Below, in pieces: positions 8,550-20,159 of a stretch of DNA of 64,000 nucleotides. The stretch comes from CAKZKT01 sp034434235. GTDB taxonomy: Bacteria; Chloroflexota; Anaerolineae; CG2-30-64-16. How positions within the stretch are numbered: position 1 is the stretch's first letter; every line of letters begins with the position of its first letter. The stretch is taken from the NCBI GenBank assembly GCA_034434235.1, contig DAOTZV010000192.1:5207-69206 (forward strand). Direction: 5' to 3'. The translations under genes were made by a program, and so were the position numbers. The notes beneath the pieces were generated by a model. That model had not been told where the DNA came from. It searched no databases and was given only the letters and a program-made list of their open reading frames with translations.

Positions 8550-9473
8550 TTACGCCAATCCCGCCTCGCGCAACAGCGCCGCGATGGCCTCGCGTTCGGC
8601 GGCGTTGCAGGGTCGCAGCGGCGCGGCCGGCGGCCCGGCCGGAATGCCGAGGATCTCGAGCGCAGCCTTGAGGCCGACGATGAACCCATCGCCCCACGAC
8701 TCGGTGGCCGCGACCTTGTAGATCGCCTTCAGCCGGTTGATCTTGAGCTGCGCGACGGCGCTGCGTTGCCAGTCGCCGGCCACGGCCGCGGCGTAGGCCT
8801 CGGCCAGATGCGGCATGGCGATGTTGCCGATCGAGGGCACCGTGCCCTGGGCGCCGAGCAACACGGCCACGTCGGTCAGCGCGTCGGTGCCGAGGAACAG
8901 GCGGAAGTCCCGGCCATCGGCGCGCAGGCGCTCGATCATGTGGCGGAACTCCGTCACGTCGGCCTGCGAATCCTTTACCCCGACGATGCCGGGGATCTCG
9001 GCCAGCGCCTCGTAGGTGGGCAGGGTGATGGATGTCTTGACGATGCCGGGGAACTGATAGATCAGGATCGGCAGGTCGGCGGCCGCGGCGAGCGCGGCGA
9101 AGTGGCGGATGATGTCGGCCTGGCTGGGCGGCGTGTAGTAGGGCGCCAGCGATACCGCGACATCCGCGCCGAGGCGGGCCGCCCGGCGCACGCGGGCGAC
9201 CGCGCCGGCCGTCGAGGGATGGCTGACGCCGGCGTAGAACGGCACGCGGCCGGCGCACGCCTCCACGCCGGCCGCCACCAGCCGCTCCCACTGTACGTCG
9301 TCCAGCGCCCATACTTCGCCGGTGGTGCCGCCGACGAAGATGCCGTGCGCGCCCTGCCGGATGAGCCGGTCCACCAGTTGCTGAAGGCCGGCCGTGTTGA
9401 CGGTCACGCCATCGTCGTGCAAAGGGGTGATGAGGGGGACGACGACCCCCTGCAAACGCGAACGTTCGATCAA
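8550..9473 (-). CDS. Dihydrodipicolinate synthase (DapA/NAL) family aldolase
   Basis: 307 residues of the Schiff-base class I aldolase family. GGTTGE (substrate carboxylate loop), APYYTPPS (Tyr) and IVGVKDSQ (Schiff-base Lys) are visible. I chose a TTG start at 9471-9473 because AGGAG lies eight bases before it and the product then has the normal family length; an ATG further upstream would overlap the RraA gene. Family members act in lysine synthesis or on 2-keto-3-deoxy sugar acids. The neighbouring RraA-like gene favours sugar-acid breakdown, but this is inference. Confidence 0.88.
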   Translation of the reverse strand: MIERSRLQGVVVPLITPLHDDGVTVNTAGLQQLVDRLIRQGAHGIFVGGTTGEVWALDDVQWERLVAAGVEACAGRVPFYAGVSHPSTAGAVARVRRAARLGADVAVSLAPYYTPPSQADIIRHFAALAAAADLPILIYQFPGIVKTSITLPTYEALAEIPGIVGVKDSQADVTEFRHMIERLRADGRDFRLFLGTDALTDVAVLLGAQGTVPSIGNIAMPHLAEAYAAAVAGDWQRSAVAQLKINRLKAIYKVAATESWGDGFIVGLKAALEILGIPAGPPAAPLRPCNAAEREAIAALLREAGLA

Positions 9474-9498
9474 GGCGAATGCTCCTGGTGAGGATAGG

Positions 9499-10221
9499 TT
9501 AGCGGCGGGCCACGCGTGCCCGCAGGGCATCTACCCGGCTGCGCATCTCGGCGACGGCCTGGCGCAGGCGTTGCGGCGTGGGGTTGGGCTCGCGCATGGC
9601 GCCCAGCACGATCGCCTCGGCCGCGATGAACTCGTCGGCCACGTCGGCCACGTCGGCCGCAATGTCGTGCGGGATGGTGGTCACGCCGTTGCAGTCGCCG
9701 TGGAGCAGGTCGTCCGGGTAGACGACGATCCCGCCGACATGGACCGGCGTCATGATGTTCAGGATGTGGGTGTAGCCGTGCGCGCAGATCGTGCCGTTGG
9801 TGAAGACCGGGAAGCCGAGCGCGCGCACCTGTTGCAGATCGCGGCCGGCGCCGCTGGTGATCAGGCCCACCGCGCCGAACGCCTTGTAGGTGGTGCACAT
9901 CACCTCGCCGAAGGTGGCCGCGGCGGGCGGGTTGTCCAGGTCTTGAAAGACGACTACGGCCGGGCCCGATAGCTCCGCGAAGCGCTCCACCTGGTCGGCG
10001 GTGGAAGCGTAGGCGTCTCCCTTGCGGGGCGGCGCGGCCGAGCGGAAGCCGGCCGTGGCCGCGAAGCCGACCATGGGCGGCATTTCCGGGAAGGCGGCCA
10101 CGATGCGGCCGTCCATGTAGCCGGTGTTGCGCGGCCGCACGTTGAACAGCTCGATCACGTTGCAGATGGTGGGCGTGTCGATCGTCCGCAATTTTTCCAG
10201 GGTGGCAGAGGTGATAGGCAT
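9499..10221 (-). CDS. RraA family protein (aldolase/decarboxylase-like)
   Basis: 240 residues with the RraA fold motifs: TICNVIE near the N-terminus, SGAGRDLQQV (the Arg-Asp pair) and HGDCNGVTTIP (GDxxGV metal site). True RraA inhibits RNase E, but many homologues are class II 4-hydroxy-4-methyl-2-oxoglutarate aldolases or oxaloacetate decarboxylases. The Arg-Asp pair suggests an enzyme of that kind. AAGGAG precedes the ATG. It lies 26 bp before the DapA-family gene, probably in one operon. Confidence 0.87.
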   Translation of the reverse strand: MPITSATLEKLRTIDTPTICNVIELFNVRPRNTGYMDGRIVAAFPEMPPMVGFAATAGFRSAAPPRKGDAYASTADQVERFAELSGPAVVVFQDLDNPPAAATFGEVMCTTYKAFGAVGLITSGAGRDLQQVRALGFPVFTNGTICAHGYTHILNIMTPVHVGGIVVYPDDLLHGDCNGVTTIPHDIAADVADVADEFIAAEAIVLGAMREPNPTPQRLRQAVAEMRSRVDALRARVARR

Positions 10222-10237
10222 CGGTGTTCTCCTTGAT

Positions 10238-10606
10238 TCATGACGACGCTACGACAAAGGCAATGGCCATGCCGCCATCGTGCGAGAGACTGAGCGCCCA
10301 TTGGCGCAAGCCGCGGCGCTGCGCGAGGACGGCGGCGGCGCCGTGCAACCGAACCTGGGGGCACCCGGCCTGGTCGCGCACGATTTCGATGTCCAGGAAG
10401 CTGATCGGGCCGAAGCCGGTGCCCAGCGCCTTCGCCACGGCCTCCTTGCCGGCCCAGCGCGCGGCCAGCGAAGCGGGCCGGCCGGCGCAGTCGGCGCGCT
10501 CCTGTTCGGTGAACACGCGGCGCTCGAAGCGCTCGCCGTGTTCCTCCAGGAGCTTGGCGATTCGCTGCACGGCAACCAGGTCTACGCCTGCGGCCAGATG
10601 ATCCAT
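10238..10606 (-). CDS. acpS: Holo-[acyl-carrier-protein] synthase
   Basis: 122 residues, normal for AcpS, which transfers 4'-phosphopantetheine from CoA to acyl carrier protein. The N-terminal GVDLVAVQRI carries the Mg-binding Asp. ARWAGKEAVAKALGTG is the signature helix with the catalytic Glu, and LSLSHDGGMAIAFVV is the C-terminal strand pair. It is followed 16 bp later by the RraA-family gene and preceded by a repeat array. Confidence 0.95.
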   Translation of the reverse strand: MDHLAAGVDLVAVQRIAKLLEEHGERFERRVFTEQERADCAGRPASLAARWAGKEAVAKALGTGFGPISFLDIEIVRDQAGCPQVRLHGAAAVLAQRRGLRQWALSLSHDGGMAIAFVVASS

Positions 10607-10620
10607 GCTATCGTCTTTGT

Positions 10621-10764
10621 AGGACGATCTTCAGATCGTCCTGAGCGATTGACCAGTCAAAGGGCGATCTGAAGATCGCCGTACGCTATTGGCGAGCCAA
10701 AGGGCGATCTGAAGATCGCCGTACGCTATTGGCGAGTCAAAGGGCGATCTGAAGATCGCCGTAC
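10621..10764. repeat. 40-bp repeat array of GGCGATCTGAAGATCGCC hairpins
   Basis: Two full 40-bp units (10661-10700, 10701-10740), a diverged unit on the left (10621-10660, GACGATCTTCAGATCGTC core) and a truncated unit on the right (10741-10764). Each core is a palindrome followed by GTAC. The right-hand end overlaps the last codons of the M16 gene. Confidence 0.93.
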
Positions 10765-12098
10765 ATGGGGCCGGCGACGGCGAGGGCGTACTTGTCGGCC
10801 GCCAGGTATTTCTGCGCGACTTCGAGCACGTCGTCGGCCGTCAGGCCGTTGATGATGTCGCAGTAGCGCTGCACGTAGTCCAGCCCCAGGCCGTGCCATT
10901 CGATGTCGGCCAGGATGCTGGCGACGCCGTCGTTGGTCTCGAGCTGGAGCGGCAACGAGCCGGTCAAATAGCGTTTGCAGTCTTCCAGTTCGTCCGCGGG
11001 CACGCGCTCGTTGGCCAGGCGTTCCACCTCTTCGAGCATGGCGCGTATGGCGCGTTCGATATTGGCCGGGTTGACGCCCGCGCTGGCGAGCCACAGCCCC
11101 GACTGTTTGTTCGCGGCAAGCCGGCTGTAGGCGTAGTAGGCCATCCCCTGCCGCTCGCGCACGCTGGCGCCCAGTCGGCCCATCATGCCGAAGACGCCGA
11201 GCACGGTGTTCGCCAGCCGGGCCTTCTCGAAGTCGGGATGGAGCCGGGGCATGGCCGGCCAGCCGAGGATGATGTCGGCCTGGCTCTTGTCGGGCATGGG
11301 CACGCGGCGCTCGCGCACGCCGTCGAGGCCGGGGACGACCGGCAAGGCGGGCCGCGCCGGCCGCTCGCCGGCCCAATCGCCGAACACGCCGGCAACTTTT
11401 GCCGCCGCTTCCTCGGCCCCGATCGCGCCCACGACGACCACCACCATGCCCTGCGGCCGATAGAAGGTTTCGTAGAACTCCACAAGCGCGTCGCGCTGGA
11501 TGGCGGCGTTCGATTGCTCCGTGCCCAGCAGATCGCGGCCCAGGGGGTGGTCGGCGTACATCAGCTCGCGCAGCGCCAGGCCGGCCATCTGCCGGGTGTC
11601 GTTCGCGCGTTCGGCGATGGCGGTCATGCGCTGGCCGCGCACCTTCTCCACATGGTCGGCCGGAAAGGCCGGTGCGCGCAGCTCGTCGGCCAGGATCTCC
11701 AGCACCAGGTCCAGGTCTTCGGCCAGCGACTTGGTCGAAAAGCTGGTCGTATAGCGGTCGGCGCCGAAGCCGATGGACGCACCGACCGACTCGATCGCCT
11801 CGTTGATCTCGGCGAACGAGCGATGGCGCGTGCCGCGGCTCAACATGTTCGCGGTGTACGAGGCAAGCCCGGTCAGATCTTCCGGTTCGTCCAGGTTGCC
11901 CACCAGCAGATAGCCCTCCAGGACGACCGACGGCGCGCTCCAGTTCTCGCGCGCCAGGACGGTGATGCCGTTCGGCAGGGTGCGCCGCAGGACGTCGTCG
12001 GGCCCGGGCAGGGCGGTGACGGGCTGCTGGGGCGACGCGGCGACAAGACGGCGGGGCGATGTCGAGACTTTGGTCGAAGGGTAATCCGATCTTTTCAT
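10737..12098 (-). CDS. M16 family peptidase-like protein, non-catalytic partner
   Basis: 453 residues with two M16 domains (DNGITV-like LPNGITVLAREN at ~30 and YRPQGMVVVVVGAI at ~185). The HxxEH zinc motif is missing: the expected place reads LASYTANMLSRGT. Such proteins form the structural half of M16B heterodimers. The catalytic partner lies directly upstream. The ATG at 12096-12098 is chosen because AAGGAG lies seven bases before it; an upstream GTG overlaps the previous stop. The last nine residues (MYGDLQIAL) and the stop are encoded by the repeat array, so the original C-terminus was probably replaced or extended. Confidence 0.9.
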   Translation of the reverse strand: MKRSDYPSTKVSTSPRRLVAASPQQPVTALPGPDDVLRRTLPNGITVLARENWSAPSVVLEGYLLVGNLDEPEDLTGLASYTANMLSRGTRHRSFAEINEAIESVGASIGFGADRYTTSFSTKSLAEDLDLVLEILADELRAPAFPADHVEKVRGQRMTAIAERANDTRQMAGLALRELMYADHPLGRDLLGTEQSNAAIQRDALVEFYETFYRPQGMVVVVVGAIGAEEAAAKVAGVFGDWAGERPARPALPVVPGLDGVRERRVPMPDKSQADIILGWPAMPRLHPDFEKARLANTVLGVFGMMGRLGASVRERQGMAYYAYSRLAANKQSGLWLASAGVNPANIERAIRAMLEEVERLANERVPADELEDCKRYLTGSLPLQLETNDGVASILADIEWHGLGLDYVQRYCDIINGLTADDVLEVAQKYLAADKYALAVAGPMYGDLQIAL

Positions 12099-12112
12099 TT
12101 CATTGCTCCTTG

Positions 12113-13420
12113 TCACCCTGTCACCTGGTCGTCTGCATCATCGCCCGTCGGCACATACCAGCCCACCGTGCGCAGTCGGGGCTGAAGTCGCTCCCGCGCC
12201 ACCCGCTGCACGTCGGCGACGGTGACGGCCGCCAGCCGGTCCAGGAACTGCTCGAACCAGTTCACATCGGCCACGATCTCGCTGAAGCCGAGCCAATAGC
12301 CCTGGTCGGTCACGCTTTCGCTCGAATAGGCGAACTGGGCGCGCGTTTGCTTGATCGCCTTGGCGAGCTCTTCTTCGCTCACCGGCTCGTCGATCACCCG
12401 CTCGATCTCGGCCAGGAGCGCGGCCTCGACTTCCTGCAGGGTGCGCCCCTGCCGGACGGTGGCCGAGAAGCTGAAGAGATACGGATCAACGGTCGAGCTC
12501 ATCGAGCAGTCGGCGTCGGCGGCCAGCTCGGTCTCGACCAGCGCCTTGTAGAGCCGCGAGCTGCGGTTGGGGGTGCCGCCGCCCCAGAGCGACATCCCCT
12601 TGGCGCCGCCCAGGATGGTGTCGAGCACGACCATGGCGTGGTAGTCGGGGTCGGTGGCCGCGGGCGCGCGGAAGGCCACTTCGAGGTACGCGGTGGCGCC
12701 CGGCCCTTCCACAACCACGCGACGTTCCCCGCGCTGCGGCGGCTCCTGCGCGGTGAAGCGCGGCAGCGGCGGCCCGGGCGGGATGGCGCCGAACAGCCCG
12801 GCGATGCGCTCGATCATCGCCTGGCGGTCGAAGTCGCCGGCTACCGCCACGATCGCGTTGTTGGGCGCGTAGTAGGTGCGGTAGTGCGCATAGAGCTGAT
12901 CGCGCGTCATCGTCTCCAGATCGCATTGCCAGCCGATGACCGAATGATGATATGGGTGCGCCTGAAACGCGGCCGCCTGCAACGCCTCGCCCAGGAGGAA
13001 GGTCGGGTTGTTCTCGCTGCCCTGGCGCTCCGAGATGATCACCGTGCGCTCCAGCTCGGTCTCGGCCGGATCGAAGAGCGCGTTGGCCATGCGGTCCGCC
13101 TCGATCTGCAACGCCAGGTCAATGCGGTCGGAGGGCAACGTCTCGAAGTAGGTGGTGAAGTCGATCCAGGTCATGCCGTTGAACATGCCGCCCTCGCGGG
13201 CGATGGCTTTGTCGAGCTCGCCCTGCGGGAAGGTCGGCGTGCCCTTGAAGAGCATGTGCTCGACCCAATGCGAGATGCCGGTGATCCCCTCGTGTTCGTT
13301 GCGGCTGCCCACCCGGTACCAGATCCAGAAGCTGGTGACGGGCGCGTGATGCATCTCGCGCAAGACGACCGTCAGGCCGTTGTCGAGTGTGGTCTTGTAG
13401 ATCGGATTGAGTTGGGTCAC
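12113..13420 (-). CDS. M16 family zinc metallopeptidase, catalytic subunit
   Basis: 435 residues with the inverted zinc motif HWVEH (HxxEH) around residue 46 and the downstream Glu region ELERTVIISE. It is a predicted processing protease working with the non-catalytic M16 protein encoded 14 bp downstream. I chose a GTG start at 13418-13420, giving (M)TQLNPIYKTTLDNGL, with GGAG seven bases upstream. The frame stays open to an ATG at 13600, but that stretch runs through the ACGTGAGC/AAACGT repeat and into the ugd gene and is unlikely to be protein. Confidence 0.9.
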   Translation of the reverse strand: MTQLNPIYKTTLDNGLTVVLREMHHAPVTSFWIWYRVGSRNEHEGITGISHWVEHMLFKGTPTFPQGELDKAIAREGGMFNGMTWIDFTTYFETLPSDRIDLALQIEADRMANALFDPAETELERTVIISERQGSENNPTFLLGEALQAAAFQAHPYHHSVIGWQCDLETMTRDQLYAHYRTYYAPNNAIVAVAGDFDRQAMIERIAGLFGAIPPGPPLPRFTAQEPPQRGERRVVVEGPGATAYLEVAFRAPAATDPDYHAMVVLDTILGGAKGMSLWGGGTPNRSSRLYKALVETELAADADCSMSSTVDPYLFSFSATVRQGRTLQEVEAALLAEIERVIDEPVSEEELAKAIKQTRAQFAYSSESVTDQGYWLGFSEIVADVNWFEQFLDRLAAVTVADVQRVARERLQPRLRTVGWYVPTGDDADDQVTG

Positions 13421-13431
13421 GGAAGGCTCCG

Positions 13432-13512
13432 GGAAACGTGAAACGTAAAACGTAAAACGTAAAACGTGAGCACGTGAGCACGTGAGCACCTGAGCACGTG
13501 AGCACGTGAACA
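13432..13512. repeat. Short tandem repeats AAACGT and CACGTGAG
   Basis: About four copies of a (T)AAAACG word followed by about six copies of an 8-bp GAGCACGT word, in the gap between ugd and the M16 peptidase. Similar AAACGT runs occur at 22300-22420 and 23779-23823. Confidence 0.9.
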
Positions 13513-13514
13513 CA

Positions 13515-16256
<2,742 letters not shown>

Positions 16257-16277
16257 GTACGCAAGCTCCTCGACTTC

Positions 16278-17270
16278 TCACTCATCTCGCGATATGGCCG
16301 CGGCCTCGCGCCAGCCCATGCCGGCCCGCAACATGTAATAGCCGCCCAACGCGGTGATGGGGAACCAGAGCGCGACGTGCAACACGATCGTATAGCCGAA
16401 CGCCAGGCTATACGGCACGCCCAGCGCCTCCAGCACCCGCGCGCCCACCTCGAACGTGCCGATGTAGCCGGGCGCAGAGGGCAGAGTCGTTGTCAGGTTC
16501 ACCACTCCGTTCATCAGCATCAGGCCGATGAAGGTGACCGCGAAGGCAAAGGCGTGCATGACGAACCAATACTTCACCGTCTCCAGCAGCCAGATCACCA
16601 CCGAGGTGACGAAGACCATGAGCACGTCGCGGCCGCTGCGCAGGAACGAAAGCCCGACCATGAAGCGGCGGTAAAAGCCTTCGACCGGCGCGGCCAGGCG
16701 GCGGGGCAAAAACCGGTCGGCAAAGAAATGGTAGAGGGCATCGGCGCGCGGCGGGTTGGCGGCCGCGGCCAGGAAGACGATCAGTGCGCCGAAGAAGAGC
16801 CCGCTGGCGCCCACCACCACCCCGCGATACACGGTCGGAATGTGCTCGGCGCCCACGAACGGCAACGCGAAGAACACGAAGAGCAACATCACCAGGCCGT
16901 CGAACACGCGCTCGATGATGATCGGCGCCAGCGAGGTGCTGATCGGCACGCCGGCATCGCGGCGCAACACATAGGCGCGCAGCAGCTCGCCCAGCCGCGC
17001 CGGAAAGACGTTGTTGCCGAAATAGCCGATGCACACGATGGGGAAGAGCCGGCGGATCTCCAGCACCTTTACCGGCCGCAAGAGGTAATACCAGCGCCAG
17101 GTGCGCGCCCAAACCGCCAGGAAATAGACCGCCACCCCCGGCGCGATCCACCCGTAGTTGGCCGTGCGCAGATAGAACCAGACTTCTTGCAGGTGAAGCC
17201 CCTGCACCGCGAACCAGAGGAACGCCAGGCTGATCACGATGCCCAGCGCGAATTGCCATCGTCGCTTCAA
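16278..17270 (-). CDS. Flippase-like membrane protein (UPF0104/LPG synthase transmembrane family)
   Basis: 330 residues and seven to eight hydrophobic segments. Family motifs are YFGNNVFPARLGELLRAY (~80-97) and PSAPGYIGTFE (~265). Relatives include the membrane part of MprF and archaeal AglD-like proteins, implicated in moving or handling lipid-linked molecules. I chose a TTG start at 17268-17270, giving (M)KRRWQFALGIVIS, since GGAG lies seven bases upstream. A TTG at 17325-17327 would add 19 residues without a clear binding site. It lies directly upstream of ugd on the same strand. Confidence 0.85.
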   Translation of the reverse strand: MKRRWQFALGIVISLAFLWFAVQGLHLQEVWFYLRTANYGWIAPGVAVYFLAVWARTWRWYYLLRPVKVLEIRRLFPIVCIGYFGNNVFPARLGELLRAYVLRRDAGVPISTSLAPIIIERVFDGLVMLLFVFFALPFVGAEHIPTVYRGVVVGASGLFFGALIVFLAAAANPPRADALYHFFADRFLPRRLAAPVEGFYRRFMVGLSFLRSGRDVLMVFVTSVVIWLLETVKYWFVMHAFAFAVTFIGLMLMNGVVNLTTTLPSAPGYIGTFEVGARVLEALGVPYSLAFGYTIVLHVALWFPITALGGYYMLRAGMGWREAAAISRDE

Positions 17271-17377
17271 ACGTTTTCTCCATGGCCGCCGGAAAGGAGC
17301 GGGCGGATCGGCACCTGTCGCGGCCAATCGAACGCAAGCGCCGCCGACCCGCCCAATTGCTCGCGCCTATTGCCGAT

Positions 17378-17626
17378 TCATTCCGTGGTCGGGGTCGGCG
17401 AGCTCAACATGACGCCGAGCACCCGTTCCATCGCCATCGTATGGCTGCAAACCCCGCGCTGCTCGAAGAAATCGCATCCGCAATGCCAGACGCCGTTATC
17501 AAAGGTGACCGTATAGGACTGGTGCTTGCCCTGAAATTCCGCCGTAAAGCTCTTGAAGCTGATCCGTTCCGGCTCCTGCGCATACTCGCGCGCCTTACTG
17601 ATCTTTGCGATCATCGCCGAATCCAT
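17378..17626 (-). CDS. Small SWIM zinc-finger protein
   Basis: 82 residues. The C-terminal half contains WHCGCDFFEQRGVCSHTMA, a CxC...CxH SWIM zinc finger predicted to bind DNA or protein. The N-terminal half is a short charged region. GAGGAGG lies seven bases before the ATG at 17624-17626, a strong start. Stand-alone SWIM proteins of this size are common and mostly uncharacterised. Confidence 0.85.
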   Translation of the reverse strand: MDSAMIAKISKAREYAQEPERISFKSFTAEFQGKHQSYTVTFDNGVWHCGCDFFEQRGVCSHTMAMERVLGVMLSSPTPTTE

Positions 17627-17667
17627 AAGCAGGCCTCCTCATGACTGAAAATTGAGCGGTTGCGCGT

Positions 17668-18996
17668 CTACTTCTGTTCCACCGGCTTTCCTCCATCCGC
17701 GCCGGCCAACAAATAGAACCGGCCGCCCTGCACCTGTTGTACCGTGTTCACCAGGCCCGCATTCCCCTGGCGGATCCACAGGTCATGGCCGGCTTCATTG
17801 AGTTGTTCGTTCAGGATCTTCTCCGCAGCGGGATCGGGGAAGAGGCCGAGGCGGACGGCCAGCAGACCTGTGCGCAGCAGTTCGACGCGCGCCTGGCTGG
17901 CATCGGCCGGGCTCAGGGTGTCGAGCTGTTGGCCGTAGCCGTTGATCAGGTCGGTGTAAGTCGCGGCCAGCTCCGCACGCAGGGCATCGGCCTGCGGCGA
18001 CCAATCGGGGACCAGGTCGCTGCCGAACCCGCCGATGGCAACGCGATATTTGATCGTGAGCCAGGCAATGCGATCGTGCCGGAGGGCCAGCCGGTCGGCT
18101 TCCGCCAGCTCCGCCGAGGCATCGTAGAAGGCGGTTCGGGCCGCATCTTCCGCCAGCAGCGTCCGGCCCAGGGCTTCGGCGAGCGCCTGGCGTTCGGCCG
18201 GCGATGCCCCAAGCCAACGGCCGGCCATCTGAGCCGCGGCCTGCTGCCGTTCGGCGATGGCCGCGACCACGGCCGGGGGCAACGTCACCCCACCGCGCAG
18301 GACCGGCAACCACATTTGTGGCGGCGCGAGCTGCACGCCCGGCCCGGCGCTGGCGGCCACCAGGTCGCGACGCACCGCGTCGGCCGCGGCCTCTTCGCCG
18401 AGCCGGCGATAGGCCGCCTCGACTCGCTCCAGGATCGCGCGGCGCTGTGCCGGCAAGAGATACAGGCTATAGCGGCCGACCGTCTCGGCCTGCGCCAGCG
18501 CCAGCCGGGCGGCCGCTATCTGGTGGAGGGCGGCATAGCGCGAGGCAACTTGCAGCGAGGTGTCGGCCCGACCCATGTCGCCCACCGTCGGGCTCAGCGC
18601 GGCAATGTCTAGCGCGGCCTGAAGCGCCACGAGCGCGCGTGCCGGCTCGGTTTGCCGGTAGCGGTCGGCCAGGAGCAACCAGTGGCCGCCGCGCAGCGTG
18701 TCGGGGAGCAAGACGCTGAAGGCCAGGCCGGCGTACGCGGTCTCGAGCTCGCCGGCGTCCAGCGCGGCCCGAATCACCCGATCGTCCCCTTCGCCGGCCA
18801 GGGTGAGCACCGCCAGGTCGGCCGCGACCGCCTTGGGCCGCACCGCGCCGATCGGATCGGCCCAGGCGAGGGATCTCTCCGGCTGGCGCGCCGAGAGGAA
18901 ATAGGCCGCCAACAGGCCCAGGCCCACCAACGTCAAGATCACTGCTCCGCCCAGCAAGACGATGAACAGCCGGTTCGAGTTGCGGAGCCGTCTCAT
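17668..18996 (-). CDS. Hypothetical membrane-anchored helical-repeat protein
   Basis: 442 residues. A single N-terminal membrane segment (LFIVLLGGAVILTLVGLGLL, ~10-29) is followed by a long Ala/Leu/Arg-rich helical region resembling TPR-like repeats but without clear consensus units. The bulk is predicted to lie outside the membrane. I took the ATG at 18994-18996 (MRRLRNSNRLF); an ATG 20 codons upstream would place an odd charged leader before the membrane segment. No enzyme motif is seen. An extended -10 promoter lies upstream on the same strand. Confidence 0.75.
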   Translation of the reverse strand: MRRLRNSNRLFIVLLGGAVILTLVGLGLLAAYFLSARQPERSLAWADPIGAVRPKAVAADLAVLTLAGEGDDRVIRAALDAGELETAYAGLAFSVLLPDTLRGGHWLLLADRYRQTEPARALVALQAALDIAALSPTVGDMGRADTSLQVASRYAALHQIAAARLALAQAETVGRYSLYLLPAQRRAILERVEAAYRRLGEEAAADAVRRDLVAASAGPGVQLAPPQMWLPVLRGGVTLPPAVVAAIAERQQAAAQMAGRWLGASPAERQALAEALGRTLLAEDAARTAFYDASAELAEADRLALRHDRIAWLTIKYRVAIGGFGSDLVPDWSPQADALRAELAATYTDLINGYGQQLDTLSPADASQARVELLRTGLLAVRLGLFPDPAAEKILNEQLNEAGHDLWIRQGNAGLVNTVQQVQGGRFYLLAGADGGKPVEQK

Positions 18997-19118
18997 GCTC
19001 CCACCATACGGTCCAAATCGCCTCCCGATCGCCTGCTCTCTCAGGCGCACAGGCAAACTGTTCCGGCGGCCGCGCGCCGCCGGCCGATAGCCGATATAGA
19101 GTATCCTCTCCAGGGAAC

Positions 19119-19182
19119 GGCGGTCGCAGACCGCCTACGAGCCTGCTTCCAGGGGGTCTGCGACCCCCATCGGCTCCTACGA
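19119..19182. repeat. Pair of GTCGCAGAC-type palindromes
   Basis: GGCGGTCGCAGACCGCC (19119-19135) is followed by TACGAG, and GGGGGTCTGCGACCCCC (19152-19168) is followed by CTCCTACGAG. Read on the minus strand each unit begins CTCGTAGG, a GTAG foot before a stem-loop, as in REP elements. Related pairs are at 8398-8475 and 56446-56516. Confidence 0.88.
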
Positions 19183-19205
19183 GAAGATACCCGATAAACG
19201 AGTCT

Positions 19206-19211
19206 AGTATA
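19206..19211 (-). promoter_or_regulatory. Extended -10 element for the 17668-18996 gene
   Basis: The minus strand reads GTGTGGTATACT: a TATACT hexamer with the TGN extension. No good -35 box is visible at 17 bp, which is tolerable for an extended -10 promoter. Confidence 0.45.
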
Positions 19212-19264
19212 CCACACGGTTCCCCGGTCGGAAAATTGCCCGCATCCGCGCGCGATCCTCTGAA

Positions 19265-19293
19265 TTGACACAATGGCGGCCTGCGGAGATAAT
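19265..19293 (+). promoter_or_regulatory. Sigma70 promoter of the epimerase operon
   Basis: TTGACA (19265-19270), a 17-bp spacer and GATAAT (19288-19293), about 50 bp before the epimerase start. It probably drives the epimerase, DapA-family and DUF362 genes together. Confidence 0.75.
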
Positions 19294-19344
19294 TCGCTGA
19301 GCAGGTTGAACCGATGCCAGCGTCATCGTTTGTGGAGCATTCCG

Positions 19345-20136
19345 ATGCAAAAAGTGCTCATCACCGGCGCCTATGGCCTGGTAGGGAACGTTGCCTATCG
19401 CCGACTGGCGTCTCTCCCCGATCGCTACGATGTCTACGGCATGGTGCGCCGACGCGTCCCCTCGGTCCGCCTGCCGGAGGCCGACCTGGAGCCCATCCCC
19501 GACGCCAGGCTGCGGATTGCCGATCTGACCGACTTCTCCGCGGTGCAACGGGCCGTCGAGGGCATGGACGCGGTGGTGCATCTCGCCGCTACCCCCGATC
19601 AGACCGCTCCCTGGGAGCTGGTTCACGCCAACAACATCGTCGGTACTTATCACCTCTTCGAGGCGTGCCGGCTGGCCGGCGTCCGCCGCGTGGTCTTTGC
19701 CAGCACCATTCAAGTGGTCTTCGGTTACCGGAGCGAGGAGCCGTATCGGTCGTTGCTGGAGGGGCGCTTCGAGGCGGTCTCGTTGGCCGATCTGCGGCCG
19801 ATCCGCTCCGATCAGCCGCCGCGGCCGCTGAACCTGTATGCCGCGAGCAAGGTGTGGGGCGAGGCGGCGGCGCACATGTACGCGTACACGCACGGATTGT
19901 CGTGCCTGGTGTTGCGCATCGGCTGGGTGTTGGCCGACGATCGCGTGCCGCAGCGCTGGGGCGAGTCGGTCTTCGTCAGCCGACGCGACATCGCGCAGAT
20001 CATCGAGCGTTGCGTCGCCGCACCGGCCGGCCTGCGCTTCGGCATCTTCTTTGGCCTGTCCAATAACCGCTACAACCTGGCCGACATCACGCCGGCGCGC
20101 GAGGTGTTGGGGTACGCGCCGGAAGATGGGTATTAG
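19345..20136 (+). CDS. NAD-dependent epimerase/dehydratase family protein
   Basis: 263 residues of the extended SDR family: MQKVLITGAYGLVGNVAYRRL (GxxGxxG NAD site), DLTDFSAVQRA, the catalytic Ser-Thr region FASTIQVVFG and YAASK (YxxxK). It is likely a nucleotide-sugar or sugar epimerase or dehydrogenase. It is slightly short for the family. GGAG lies eight bases before the ATG at 19345. It heads a plus-strand operon with a DapA-family aldolase 23 bp downstream. Confidence 0.88.
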   Translation: MQKVLITGAYGLVGNVAYRRLASLPDRYDVYGMVRRRVPSVRLPEADLEPIPDARLRIADLTDFSAVQRAVEGMDAVVHLAATPDQTAPWELVHANNIVGTYHLFEACRLAGVRRVVFASTIQVVFGYRSEEPYRSLLEGRFEAVSLADLRPIRSDQPPRPLNLYAASKVWGEAAAHMYAYTHGLSCLVLRIGWVLADDRVPQRWGESVFVSRRDIAQIIERCVAAPAGLRFGIFFGLSNNRYNLADITPAREVLGYAPEDGY

Positions 20137-20159
20137 GGATTGGGGATAAGGAGCTTGCG

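Noticed and set aside
10737..12098. Broken or frameshifted catalytic M16 peptidase
   Set aside because: The frame is intact over its full length; loss of HxxEH is the normal state of the non-catalytic partner in such pairs.
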